Assembly (NCBI GenBank): GCA_017882285.1
Contig: JADGPS010000003.1
Coordinates: 1-64,000, forward strand
DNA: 64,000 bases
Source of the DNA: Paludibacter sp.
GTDB taxonomy: Bacteria; Bacteroidota; Bacteroidia; Bacteroidales; Paludibacteraceae
Reading direction: 5' to 3'
The notes under the pieces were generated by a model. That model made no database searches. It was not told where the DNA came from and saw only the letters and a program-made list of their open reading frames with translations. Position numbers and translations under genes: made by a program. Each line of letters starts with the position of its first letter. Positions within the stretch are counted from its first letter, which is position 1. Shown piece after piece: positions 6,795 through 14,602 of this stretch.

Positions 6795-6853
6795 GATTCG
6801 AACTTGGTCAGGCAGAACCAAAAACTGCAGTGCTACCATTACACCATGAGACA
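6783..6853 (-). tRNA. tRNA-Gln (anticodon TTG)
   Basis: A 71-nt cloverleaf on the minus strand. The 7-bp acceptor pairs TGTCTCA with TGAGACA. The D arm is GTG...CAC with TAATGGTAG loop. The anticodon loop TTTTGGT gives UUG, and the T arm contains TTCGAAT. CCA is not encoded. The lowest anticodon-stem pair is T-T. It is the integration target of the adjacent element. Confidence 0.93.
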
Positions 6854-6880
6854 ATCGTAGGCTTTATTTCTAAAGCGGTG

Positions 6881-6910
6881 CAAAGATACGAATTTTTTCT
6901 TTTTGCCAAA
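6881..6910 (-). promoter_or_regulatory. Promoter of tRNA-Gln
   Basis: On the minus strand TTTG (6910-6907), an 18-bp spacer and TATCTTTG (6888-6881), about 28 bp before the tRNA 5' end. Confidence 0.6.
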
Positions 6911-6949
6911 ATGTTTTTGGAAAATTATTCCGAAAATGACCGATTTTGG

Positions 6950-8242
6950 TTATTCTGCCGTCAGCAAAAAGTAATTCTTTTTTCCTTTTTGAACCAATAA
7001 ATATTTGTTGTTCAGCAGTTTCGAGCTGTTAAGTATTTCGTCTTGATTTTCGAGCTTTTCTTTGTTGATACTCACACCGCCCGATTGTACCAATTTCCGC
7101 ATTTCACCTTTCGAAGGAAAAACGGCAGCTGAATCGGTCAACAAATCAATCGCTTTTACGCCGGTCTCGAGCGCGGATTTTGAAATTGTGAACTGCGGAA
7201 CACCATCGAAAACAGCCAGCAACGTTTCTTCATCGAGCTTTTTCAACGATTCTGAAGTTGAATTTCCAAAAAGTATATTAGATGCATCAACGGCGGCATG
7301 GTAATCTTCTTCGGAGTGAACCATCACGGTTACTTCCTGTGCCAATCGTTTTTGAAGAATGCGCAAATGTGGTGCTGTGGTATGTTCAGCTACCAAAGCC
7401 GCGATTTCATCTTTGCTGATTGCAGTAAAAATTTTGATGTATTTTTCGGCATCGGCATCGCTTACGTTTAGCCAAAACTGGTAGAATTTATACGGTGAAG
7501 TATACCGGCGATCGAGCCATACATTGCCACTTTCGGTTTTTCCAAATTTACCGCCATCGGCTTTGGTAATTAGCGGACAAACCAACGCAAAGGCTTCACC
7601 GCCTGTTTTGCGGCGAATCAATTCCGTTCCGGTGGTGATGTTTCCCCATTGATCGGAACCGCCCATTTGCAGTTTGCAGTTTTTGGTCTGGTACAAATGC
7701 AAAAAATCGAAACCTTGAAGTAATTGGTATGAAAATTCGGTGAACGACATGCCGACATTTGAATCGTTCGCCAATCGTTTTTTTACTGAATCTTTGGCCA
7801 TCATGTAGTTAACAGTGATGTGTTTGCCAATATCGCGAATAAAATCCAGAAAAGAATAATCTTTCATCCAGTCGTAATTATTCACCAATTCGGCCGCATT
7901 TGGTGCATCGCTGGTGAAATCCAGAAATTTTTCCAATTGACTTTGAATACAATTTTGATTGTGGCGCAAAGCCTTTTCATCCAATAAATTACGTTCAGCC
8001 GATTTGCCGGATGGATCGCCAATCATGCCGGTAGCACCACCAACCAGCGCAATCGGTTTATGACCGGAACGCTGAAAATGTTTCAGCATCATCACGCTCA
8101 CCAAGTGACCGATATGGAGTGAATCGGCTGTTGGATCAATTCCCACGTAAGCCGATGTCATTTCTTTTTTCAATTGTTCTTCAGTGCCGGGCATCACGGT
8201 GTGAATCATGCCTCTCCACTGCAATTCTTCGATAAAATTCAT
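6950..8242 (-). CDS. tyrS: Tyrosyl-tRNA synthetase
   Basis: Charges tRNA-Tyr with tyrosine in the cytoplasm (class I synthetase). The 430-residue length matches bacterial TyrRS. The signature HIGH motif is at 43-46 ([10 protein letters not shown]), the KMSKS equivalent is [10 protein letters not shown] near 230, and the tyrosine site is marked by YQLLQGFDF and GGSDQWGN. The C-terminal ~70 residues are an S4 RNA-binding domain ([13 protein letters not shown]). The ATG at 8242 is chosen over an in-frame ATG at 8305 because a TATCTTTG promoter box (8277-8270) lies between them and because homologues start with MNFIEEL-like sequence. It is single, convergent with the element and divergent from the next gene. 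Confidence 0.96.
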   Translation of the reverse strand: MNFIEELQWRGMIHTVMPGTEEQLKKEMTSAYVGIDPTADSLHIGHLVSVMMLKHFQRSGHKPIALVGGATGMIGDPSGKSAERNLLDEKALRHNQNCIQSQLEKFLDFTSDAPNAAELVNNYDWMKDYSFLDFIRDIGKHITVNYMMAKDSVKKRLANDSNVGMSFTEFSYQLLQGFDFLHLYQTKNCKLQMGGSDQWGNITTGTELIRRKTGGEAFALVCPLITKADGGKFGKTESGNVWLDRRYTSPYKFYQFWLNVSDADAEKYIKIFTAISKDEIAALVAEHTTAPHLRILQKRLAQEVTVMVHSEEDYHAAVDASNILFGNSTSESLKKLDEETLLAVFDGVPQFTISKSALETGVKAIDLLTDSAAVFPSKGEMRKLVQSGGVSINKEKLENQDEILNSSKLLNNKYLLVQKGKKNYFLLTAE

Positions 8243-8269
8243 GTAAATTTTGTTTTCGTTTGAGTGTGC

Positions 8270-8277
8270 AAAGATAC
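8270..8277 (-). promoter_or_regulatory. Promoter -7 box of tyrS
   Basis: TATCTTTG on the minus strand, 27 bp before the chosen tyrS ATG. It fixes the start choice because the longer reading frame would begin upstream of it. Confidence 0.55.
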
Positions 8278-8326
8278 TACTTTTTAGTTTTATGAACAAT
8301 AACAAAACTTTTGAACCATTTTCACG

Positions 8327-8356
8327 TTGGCATATTAATTTAATTCACTACTTTCG
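8327..8356 (+). promoter_or_regulatory. Promoter of the nucleotidase C-terminal-domain gene
   Basis: TTG (8327-8329), a 19-bp spacer and TACTTTCG (8349-8356), 28 bp before the ATG. The -7 box departs from TAnnTTTG at one position. Confidence 0.5.
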
Positions 8357-8383
8357 CTTTTATTCCATTCAAAAAATAAGAAA

Positions 8384-9139
8384 ATGAATTTCAAAAATCT
8401 CTTTTTTACAATTCTTTTGGCTGTTTCGTTGGCTTCGTGCAGTCATAAAACATGGACAATTACACATGCCTCATCGATAAAAATTCCGATTGACAGTACC
8501 ACCGAAGTGCTTGCCGATAAAAGTTATAAAGCTTATTTACAACCAATTAAACAAAAATTAGATGCACAAATGAATGAAGTTATCGGGCAAGCCTCCGAAA
8601 CTATGAAAGGTCATGCACCCGAAAGTTTGCTTTCAAATTTCAATGCAGATGTCTACCGTCAGGCTGCTTCGGACTTTTTGGGAGAAAAAGTGGATATTGC
8701 AATTGTGAATTTAGGTGGTTTGCGCACCGTAGTTCCGGCAGGAAACATTACGGTTGGAAAAGTTTTTGAATTAATGCCTTTCGAAAATGAATTGGTGGTG
8801 TTGTGGCTCAAAGGTGATAAATTGCGTGATTTGTTGCAATTTTTTGCCGGTGTTGGCGGCGAAGGCGTTTCGGGTTTGCGCATGGAAATCAGCAATGGCA
8901 AAGCGGTGAATGTAACCGTTGACGGAAAACCATTGGATGTCGAAAAGCTTTACAGCATTGCCACCAACGATTATTTGGCAGGTGGAAATGATAAAATGGT
9001 GCAACTGGCTCAATATGAAAAACGGGTGAATACAGGCGTGAAAATCAGAACAATTTTGCTCGATTACATCAAAAATGAAACAAAAAAAGGGAATAAAATT
9101 CAGTCGAAATTAGATGGAAGAATAACCCCTAACCCCTAA
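8384..9139 (+). CDS. 5'-nucleotidase C-terminal domain lipoprotein
   Basis: A 251-residue lipoprotein (LAVSLASC lipobox, Cys at about residue 19). The body is a 5'-nucleotidase C-terminal domain: NADVYRQAASDFLG, VNLGGLRTVVPAGNIT, VFELMPFENELVVLWLKG and YSIATNDYLAGGND. That domain binds the nucleotide and acts with a metallophosphatase domain, encoded separately at 9664. A split pair of this kind is known in Bacteroidales, so this is not simply a broken gene. The last residues, ITPNP, and the stop codon come from the hairpin repeat at 9124-9146, so the native C-terminus has probably been replaced by insertion of the DUF559 unit. Confidence 0.9.
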   Translation: MNFKNLFFTILLAVSLASCSHKTWTITHASSIKIPIDSTTEVLADKSYKAYLQPIKQKLDAQMNEVIGQASETMKGHAPESLLSNFNADVYRQAASDFLGEKVDIAIVNLGGLRTVVPAGNITVGKVFELMPFENELVVLWLKGDKLRDLLQFFAGVGGEGVSGLRMEISNGKAVNVTVDGKPLDVEKLYSIATNDYLAGGNDKMVQLAQYEKRVNTGVKIRTILLDYIKNETKKGNKIQSKLDGRITPNP

Positions 9140-9146
9140 AGGGGAA
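9124..9146 (+). repeat. Left hairpin repeat of the DUF559 unit
   Basis: The core CCCCTAACCCCTAAAGGGG holds a CCCCT-AA-AGGGG hairpin preceded by a second CCCC block. The 23-bp unit matches the reverse complement of 9704-9726 at 22 positions. It encodes the last four residues (TPNP) and the stop codon of the upstream gene. Confidence 0.8.
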
Positions 9147-9176
9147 CTAAATTTACATAAATATTTTAACTGACTT

Positions 9177-9626
9177 ATGAATAAAGGTAAAGACAACAAC
9201 CATGAAAATGAGAATAATACTGACCTTCCTTTAATAGTTGGAGGTACAAATATGTTTTACGGTGCTTTGCCAATTCATTTTGAATTAGCAAAAAAATTAA
9301 GAAACACACAAACTGAAGCAGAAATGTATCTCTGGGAACAATTAGAGAATTTAAAATTTCCAAAAGTTAGGTACAAAAGACAACATCCAATTCTCTATTT
9401 TATTGCTGATTTTTATTGTCATAAAGCGAAACTTATAATTGAGGTTGATGGTGGTTATCATGATATCCCCGAACAATATTTATACGATAAAAATAGAGAT
9501 TCTGAGTTAGAAGCATTAGGGTTAAAAGTAATACGATTCACAAATGAGCAAGTATTGTTCGATATTGAAAATACATTAAAAAAAATCGAAAGTGAAGTTC
9601 AAGTAAGATGCAACAACCCTCTATAA
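9177..9626 (+). CDS. DUF559 domain endonuclease-like protein
   Basis: A 149-residue protein whose residues ~38-140 form a DUF559 domain, a PD-(D/E)XK-type fold related to very-short-patch-repair (Vsr) endonucleases. Visible features are RNTQTEAEMYLWEQL, then KFPKVRYKRQHPI, IADFYCHKAKLIIEVDGGYH with candidate metal ligands D and E-x-D, and the C-terminal GLKVIRFTNEQV strand-helix. The N-terminal ~30 residues are asparagine-rich and probably disordered. DUF559 proteins are widespread in Bacteroidota but their cellular role is unproven. This copy sits alone between inverted hairpin repeats and between the two halves of a nucleotidase system, so I infer it is an inserted unit rather than part of that pathway. 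Confidence 0.88.
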   Translation: MNKGKDNNHENENNTDLPLIVGGTNMFYGALPIHFELAKKLRNTQTEAEMYLWEQLENLKFPKVRYKRQHPILYFIADFYCHKAKLIIEVDGGYHDIPEQYLYDKNRDSELEALGLKVIRFTNEQVLFDIENTLKKIESEVQVRCNNPL

Positions 9627-9663
9627 TATAGATCAATATTTAAATTCATTTAAACAATTCATA

Positions 9664-10545
9664 ATGACTAAAGAAATTAAATTTCAAAACAAAAGTAACT
9701 TAATTCCCCTTCAGGGGTTAGGGGTTTTTTTATTTTTATTTTTCTCAATTTCTGTTTTTTCCCAACAGAAAATCAAACTGGTGATTTTGCACACCAACGA
9801 CACACACAGTCAGGTAGAACCAACCGAAAAATCGACATTAAAAACAGCCAATATGGGCGGATATGCCCGCCGAATGGGCGTTATCAATCAAATTCGCACC
9901 GAAGAAAAAAATGTGATTTTGGTGGATGCCGGTGATTTTTCGCAAGGAACGCCGTACTTTAATTTTTTCAACGGACGTGTGGAAGTTGATGCCATGAACC
10001 GCATGAAATACGATGCCATAACGCTTGGAAATCACGAGTTTGATAACGGAATTGATACCTTGGTAGTGGTTTTGAAGAAAGCTCAATTTCCAATTTTGAG
10101 TTCCAATTACAAGTTGGACAAAACACCACTTTCCAATTTGGTAAAACCGTATTTGATATTGGAACGAGGCGGTTTACGAATCGGTATTTTGGCTCTGGAT
10201 GTGAATCCGAAAAGTCTGATTCTCGAAAATAATTACAAAGGATTGCTTTATGAAGATCCAACTGAAAAAGCAAACGAAATTTCAACCCTTTTAAAAAAGA
10301 AAGAAAAATGTGATGTAATCATTTGTCTATCGCATCTTGGAGCCGATACCACCAAAGCCGAAGTAAACGACTTTGAAATTGCCCACACAACCCGCTACAT
10401 CGACGTGATTATTGGCGGACATTCGCACAGCATGATTACCAACACCACCGAGAAAAATGCAGCCGGAAAATCGATTGTGATTGCTCAAATGGCGAAAAGC
10501 GGCTTGTATTTAGGAAAAGTTGAATTGGATTTGGAGAAAAAGTAA
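9664..10545 (+). CDS. Metallophosphatase domain of a split 5'-nucleotidase
   Basis: Exported calcineurin-like phosphoesterase of the UshA/5'-nucleotidase family, 293 residues. The metal-binding motifs are all present: HTNDTHS (~43), DAGDFSQG (~88), LGNHEFDNG (~121), CLSHLGAD (~222) and IGGHSHS (~251). It lacks the C-terminal nucleotide-binding domain, which is encoded at 8384, so the two exported proteins may act together to hydrolyse nucleotides or related phosphoesters. The N-terminus is unusual: the ATG and the first ~20 residues lie inside the DUF559 unit, and LIPLQGLGVF at the front of the signal peptide is the translated right hairpin repeat. No alternative in-frame ATG lies between the repeat and the conserved domain. 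Confidence 0.9.
   Translation: MTKEIKFQNKSNLIPLQGLGVFLFLFFSISVFSQQKIKLVILHTNDTHSQVEPTEKSTLKTANMGGYARRMGVINQIRTEEKNVILVDAGDFSQGTPYFNFFNGRVEVDAMNRMKYDAITLGNHEFDNGIDTLVVVLKKAQFPILSSNYKLDKTPLSNLVKPYLILERGGLRIGILALDVNPKSLILENNYKGLLYEDPTEKANEISTLLKKKEKCDVIICLSHLGADTTKAEVNDFEIAHTTRYIDVIIGGHSHSMITNTTEKNAAGKSIVIAQMAKSGLYLGKVELDLEKK
9704..9726 (-). repeat. Right hairpin repeat of the DUF559 unit
   Basis: On the plus strand the core is CCCCTTCAGGGGTTAGGGG: a CCCCT-TC-AGGGG hairpin followed by TTAGGGG. It is the inverted copy of 9124-9146 with one difference and lies in frame in the signal-peptide region of the metallophosphatase gene. Confidence 0.8.
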
Positions 10546-11538
10546 TTAAACTCTTTTCTTTACCAAAAACACCGACCCAACCAACATGGGAATTATAAAG
10601 TTGACCATCCAAATGCACATTCCGGCTAAAGCGATATTCACTATCTGACCTGAAAATGCACCAATTGTCAGCACAGCAAACGAACTTCGAACAGCAACTT
10701 CGGAAAATGCCGGTGATGGTGTAAAAGTGACTAATAGATAATTGGTTGGAATGGCAATAATCGCCTGCCAACAGCTTAATTCAATTCCGAAAAAGCGCAA
10801 CATTAGGAAAAATTGTACACAAAAAATTGTGTAGCGAAACAACGAAACAAACATGATTTGAACTAAATCTTTTAATTGGAAATCGGAAAGACAATCGGTA
10901 AATACTTTGATTTTTGCAGAAAACCGACTTCGTTTAAAACGGTGACTAAGTTGTGGAAGGAAAAAATAAAACAATCCGAAAATTAGCAAACAGTCAATTA
11001 ATAAAATGATGTATTGAGTTGTGTTTGCTTCCACTTTTCCGACAGTGGAACTATAAAACAAAATAAAAGCCGGAACACCACATAACGTCATGATTATATT
11101 CTGAGTCAAGCTATTCACCACACACAAAGTTACACCGGCTTTTCTGTTCTCGGCATCCAGATACATTACCCGACCGATCAATTCTCCGACACGATTTGGT
11201 GTAAAAAATCCGGTGGAAATGCCTGCCAATACAGCTTTTATAGAAGTTTTGAAATTGATTTTCTGAACATTGGAAGTCAATAATTGCCATTTAAAAGATT
11301 CCAACAACCAATTCACTGGTAGTAAAACAAAAACTGCTGCCAACCACCAAAATTGCGAAACCGGCATTTTTCCCCATTGAGCAAAAAGTTCGTTGTATTG
11401 GTTGAAAGTGAGAAGTTTATAGGTGAGGAAAGAATATGAAAGAATGAGAATTAACAACCCACAAACACTAAAAGGGAGTTTTGAGTTGTGAAATTTAAAA
11501 TTTATTTTGGTAATTGAAGATGAACTTGAGCGTACCAT
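10546..11538 (-). CDS. Flippase-like integral membrane protein (UPF0104/LPG synthase TM family)
   Basis: A 330-residue protein with about eight predicted membrane segments and no soluble catalytic domain. It fits the lysylphosphatidylglycerol-synthase transmembrane (UPF0104) family, whose members move or modify lipid-linked substrates. Family-like features are LLPVNWLLESFKWQLL near 70, TGFFTPNRVGELIGRVMYL near 110 and PSPAFSEVAVRSSFA near 270. Here the function is unknown beyond that. The GtrA-like gene just upstream on the same strand (15 bp away) suggests a two-gene membrane-glycolipid unit. The stop abuts the metallophosphatase stop, which is convergent. Confidence 0.82.
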   Translation of the reverse strand: MVRSSSSSITKINFKFHNSKLPFSVCGLLILILSYSFLTYKLLTFNQYNELFAQWGKMPVSQFWWLAAVFVLLPVNWLLESFKWQLLTSNVQKINFKTSIKAVLAGISTGFFTPNRVGELIGRVMYLDAENRKAGVTLCVVNSLTQNIIMTLCGVPAFILFYSSTVGKVEANTTQYIILLIDCLLIFGLFYFFLPQLSHRFKRSRFSAKIKVFTDCLSDFQLKDLVQIMFVSLFRYTIFCVQFFLMLRFFGIELSCWQAIIAIPTNYLLVTFTPSPAFSEVAVRSSFAVLTIGAFSGQIVNIALAGMCIWMVNFIIPMLVGSVFLVKKRV

Positions 11539-11552
11539 TTTTTAAGCCCTCT

Positions 11553-12056
11553 TCAGGAGTTTTTTTGGTTGGGTCTAAACGTAAATTTCTTCTGTGAAAA
11601 ATAGCTAAACATCGTTGTAAAAATGGTGACAATCATTTTAGATGGCGTCGGGAAAAATCCCACAAGGTCCACTAAAATTTTCAATCCCAAATAGTTCAAC
11701 AACAAATTCGCCAACACAACCAACAAATATCGAAAAAGTTGCACTCTTCCACGCAAATCGGAACTAGTGAATGTCACGTATTTTTGAAGTAAAAATCCCG
11801 ATAGAAAAGTTACTGGAAAAGTTATAAAAAGTGCAGCAATGTGCGAACTAAGTGTTACAAAACCAAGATGTAACATTTGATGTTTCAATACGAAATTGTA
11901 AACCAAAAAGAACAAAACCCAATCGAAAACCATGTTGGCAACTCCCGAAACTCCGTATCGGAAAAACTGACTTGGCATGTATTTACGAAATGGCGGATAA
12001 AAGAAATCAATACATTTACAAATCCAATTTCCTATGATTTCAAAAATTTTTTTCAT
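11553..12056 (-). CDS. GtrA-like membrane protein
   Basis: A 167-residue protein with four hydrophobic segments in the GtrA arrangement; QFFRYGVSGVANMVFDWVLF near residue 30 and FPVTFLSGFLLQKYVTF near 88 are typical of the family. GtrA proteins are thought to move undecaprenyl-phosphate-linked sugars across the inner membrane for O-antigen or teichoic acid decoration. The gene is 15 bp upstream of the flippase-like gene and likely co-transcribed with it. A TATCTTTG box on the minus strand at 12175-12168 is a candidate promoter, leaving a leader of about 110 nt. Confidence 0.85.
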   Translation of the reverse strand: MKKIFEIIGNWICKCIDFFYPPFRKYMPSQFFRYGVSGVANMVFDWVLFFLVYNFVLKHQMLHLGFVTLSSHIAALFITFPVTFLSGFLLQKYVTFTSSDLRGRVQLFRYLLVVLANLLLNYLGLKILVDLVGFFPTPSKMIVTIFTTMFSYFSQKKFTFRPNQKNS

Positions 12057-12181
12057 TATTGTTTTAAGTATGCTTCTTAAATAAATAAACTGACAATTAA
12101 AGTATTACAATCGAAAAATTTTTGTTATTTTTGTCACCTATAAAACGCTGTTTTCTTGTTTGCTTTGCAAAGATACAATTT

Positions 12182-12218
12182 ATGAATTTACAATTCACAA
12201 TTTACAATTTACAATTTA
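12182..12218. repeat. AATTTAC-type short tandem repeat
   Basis: Successive copies of AATTTACAATT-like words fill this gap between the gtrA promoter region and rsmA. Similar words recur at about 29937-29966, 33681-33710, 53955-54001 and 58905-58930, always between genes. Function unknown. Confidence 0.55.
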
Positions 12219-12307
12219 GTGATTCGTTGATATTTAACATTTAGATTGACGAATATAGTTAAAAATATTTTATTTATCACGCATCTTGCCCGACGACAAT
12301 CAACTAT

Positions 12308-13087
12308 ATGACACAAGTAAGAGCAAAAAAATACCTCGGACAACATTTTCTGAAAGACATGGAAATTGCTCGTCGCATTGCTGAAAGTTTGCCAATTGAA
12401 GAGCGAACTTCTGTGCTCGAAATTGGTCCGGGAATGGGCGTTTTGACTCAGTTTTTGCTTCAAAATCCGTTGATAGATTTAACGGTTGTTGAAGTGGATG
12501 GTGAATCGGTAGAATATCTGCACCAGCATTTTCCACACCTTAAAGTCATTGAAGGGGATTTTTTGAAACTGGATTTAAAGACGATTTTTCCTGATAAATT
12601 TTTTGTAATCGGTAATTTTCCATACAATATTTCCAGTCAGATTTTCTTTAAAATGCTGGAGAACAAGGATTCTATTCCGTGTCTGGCCGGTATGATTCAA
12701 AAAGAAGTGGCTGAGCGAATTGCAGCTCCTTCCGGAAGTAAAACCTACGGAATTCTGAGTGTGTTGATGCAGGCATATTATAAAATTGAATATCTTTTCA
12801 CTGTACACGAATACGTTTTTGATCCGCCGCCAAAAGTGAAATCGGCTGTGATTCGGTTTACGAGAAATGATATTTCACAGATCAATTGCAATGAACAACT
12901 CTTCAAATCGGTTGTAAAAACAGCTTTCAATCAGCGTCGTAAAACCTTGCGTAACTCTTTGTTGCCTTTGGTGGAAAAAGGAAATCCCATGTTTGTAGAT
13001 CCGCTTTTCGATTTGCGTCCGGAACGGCTTGATGTAGAAGCTTTCATCGACCTGACAAATCGAATTGAAGCTGCGTTGAAAGATTAA
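12308..13087 (+). CDS. rsmA: 16S rRNA dimethyladenosine transferase (KsgA)
   Basis: Dimethylates the two adjacent adenosines near the 3' end of 16S rRNA during 30S maturation, using S-adenosylmethionine. At 259 residues it is the usual size. It starts with the typical RAKKYLGQHFLKD, has the SAM loop LEIGPGMGVLTQFLL near 38-52, the acidic VVEVDGE, and the family IV motif NFPYNIS near 99-105. The C-terminal domain has KTAFNQRRKTLRNSL. It is a single gene divergent from gtrA. No strong promoter box is obvious in the AATTTAC-repeat-rich upstream region. Confidence 0.96.
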   Translation: MTQVRAKKYLGQHFLKDMEIARRIAESLPIEERTSVLEIGPGMGVLTQFLLQNPLIDLTVVEVDGESVEYLHQHFPHLKVIEGDFLKLDLKTIFPDKFFVIGNFPYNISSQIFFKMLENKDSIPCLAGMIQKEVAERIAAPSGSKTYGILSVLMQAYYKIEYLFTVHEYVFDPPPKVKSAVIRFTRNDISQINCNEQLFKSVVKTAFNQRRKTLRNSLLPLVEKGNPMFVDPLFDLRPERLDVEAFIDLTNRIEAALKD

Positions 13088-13289
13088 TTTTCTAAGTTTT
13101 TTTCAAATCAATAATACTTATTTTTACAGTCACTTATTTTATATTGATAACTCACAGTTGATATTTGTCATCTATCAAATAGCGCATTGCCATGTTCTGG
13201 CAGCTTTTGTCTCAAACATTAAAACCGAATGAGATTTTAATGAATTTATGTGTAATTAATTATTGGAATTTATAAAAATCCTTCTTATT

Positions 13290-14594
13290 ATGAAAACACA
13301 ACCAAACTTTTCAATTGACAAATTTTTGTCGTTTCCTGTTATTTCTCTGCTCCTTTTTGGTTTTGCTGTTCGCACACTCGCTGTAAACGATTTTCCGCCG
13401 GTGAAAAGCAGCGAATCTGATAATTTTATCGAATACAAAGGAAAAATTGTCGACAAAAAAACCGGAAGCTCCTTGGCATATGCCGGTTTGACAGTCGTTG
13501 GTACGAATATTTCCTCCATTTCGAATTCGGAAGGTGATTTTTCGATTAAAATTTCGAAGGGAATCTCCAATCCTAAGATAAAAGTCAGCTTTATCGGGTA
13601 CAAAAATAAATTGGTAACACTTACCGATTTAAAACCGGATAAACCTCGAATTGAATTGGAACCGTTGGCCGTTGAATTACCGGAATTAAACGTGATTTCG
13701 AAAGATGCTGAAGTACTTATTCGAGCAGTACTCGAAAAAAGAGGCGATAACTATTTCAATACTCAAACTCTAATGACAGCTTTTTATCGCGAAACAATCA
13801 AAAAAAGCAGAACTTATGTTTCACTTGCCGAAGCGGTGGTAGAAGTAAACAAACAGCCTTACACTTCCTTTAAACCGGATGCTGTAAAGCTTTATAAATC
13901 ACGCAAAAAAACCGACTATAACAAACTGGATACGTTGGCATTCAAATTACAGGGTGGTCCTTTTAATTCATTGTATCTGGATATTATGAAAAATCCGGAT
14001 TATATTTTTACGGATGATATGATTATGAATTATGAATTTACCTTTGATTATTCCACCCACGAAGATAACCGACTGATTTATGTACTTGATTTTAAACAAA
14101 ATCCGAACAAAAAAGAACCGATGTATTATGGAAAATTATATATTGATGCCCAAAGTTTAGCCTTAAAAAGCGCGGTTTTTAGTTTGAATATTACCGATAA
14201 AGACGCTGCCGCCGAAATGTTTATCAAGAAAAAACCGTTTAATGCCCGCGTCTATCCTATTGACGCCAAATATCGGATTGATTACCTCGAAAAAGATGGA
14301 AAATGGTATTATGCTTATAGCCGTATTGAACTGGGAATGAAGATTATATGGAAGAAAAAACTATTCAATACCAATTATTATTCTACTGTCGAAATGGCAA
14401 TAACCGATTGGGGAAAAGGTGCTGAAAACAAGGCATTTGATTATAAAGACCGGCTTAAACCTTCGGTCATCATCAGCGACGAAGTTTCCGGTTTTTCCGA
14501 TCCAAAATTTTGGGGGGAATTCAATGTTATCGAACCCGAAAAATCAATTGATTCGGCAATAAAAAAGATTCAGAAACAATTAGAAAAAAAATAG
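13290..14594 (+). CDS. Exported carboxypeptidase-regulatory-like domain protein
   Basis: A 434-residue exported protein. After the signal peptide, residues ~50-130 form a carboxypeptidase regulatory-like (CarboxypepD_reg-like) beta domain: GKIVDKKTGSSLAYAGLTVV, SNSEGDFSIK, and VSFIGYKNKLVTL. The remaining ~300 residues are a beta-rich region of unknown function found in Bacteroidota outer-membrane-associated proteins (LYIDAQSLALKSAVFSL, KYRIDYLEKDGKWYYAYSRI). I infer a periplasmic or outer-membrane role. The ATG at 13290 is preferred over an in-frame ATG at 13263, which would add a hydrophobic prefix ahead of the natural MKTQPNF start. The 200-bp gap upstream shows no clear promoter. Confidence 0.8.
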   Translation: MKTQPNFSIDKFLSFPVISLLLFGFAVRTLAVNDFPPVKSSESDNFIEYKGKIVDKKTGSSLAYAGLTVVGTNISSISNSEGDFSIKISKGISNPKIKVSFIGYKNKLVTLTDLKPDKPRIELEPLAVELPELNVISKDAEVLIRAVLEKRGDNYFNTQTLMTAFYRETIKKSRTYVSLAEAVVEVNKQPYTSFKPDAVKLYKSRKKTDYNKLDTLAFKLQGGPFNSLYLDIMKNPDYIFTDDMIMNYEFTFDYSTHEDNRLIYVLDFKQNPNKKEPMYYGKLYIDAQSLALKSAVFSLNITDKDAAAEMFIKKKPFNARVYPIDAKYRIDYLEKDGKWYYAYSRIELGMKIIWKKKLFNTNYYSTVEMAITDWGKGAENKAFDYKDRLKPSVIISDEVSGFSDPKFWGEFNVIEPEKSIDSAIKKIQKQLEKK

Positions 14595-14602
14595 CCCCTT
14601 TT

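Larger units (their letters stand above)
9124..9726. mobile_element. Candidate DUF559 mobile unit with inverted hairpin ends
   Basis: A 603-bp segment bounded by near-perfect 23-bp inverted repeats, each a CCCC/GGGG hairpin plus an extra C4/G4 block. It contains one complete gene, a DUF559 endonuclease, and the start codon of the following gene. It separates two genes that act together. No target-site duplication is visible. A larger repeat of the same architecture is in valS (57075-57107). Mobility is inferred from the arrangement; family-wide comparison is needed. Confidence 0.55.

Noticed and set aside
9124-9726. Insertion sequence with transposase
   Set aside because: The enclosed gene is a DUF559 endonuclease, not a known transposase, and no target-site duplication is visible; kept as a candidate mobile unit only.
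8384-10545. A frameshifted single 5'-nucleotidase gene
   Set aside because: The domain order is C-terminal half first, then N-terminal half, each with its own signal peptide, which fits a split pair and not a broken single gene.
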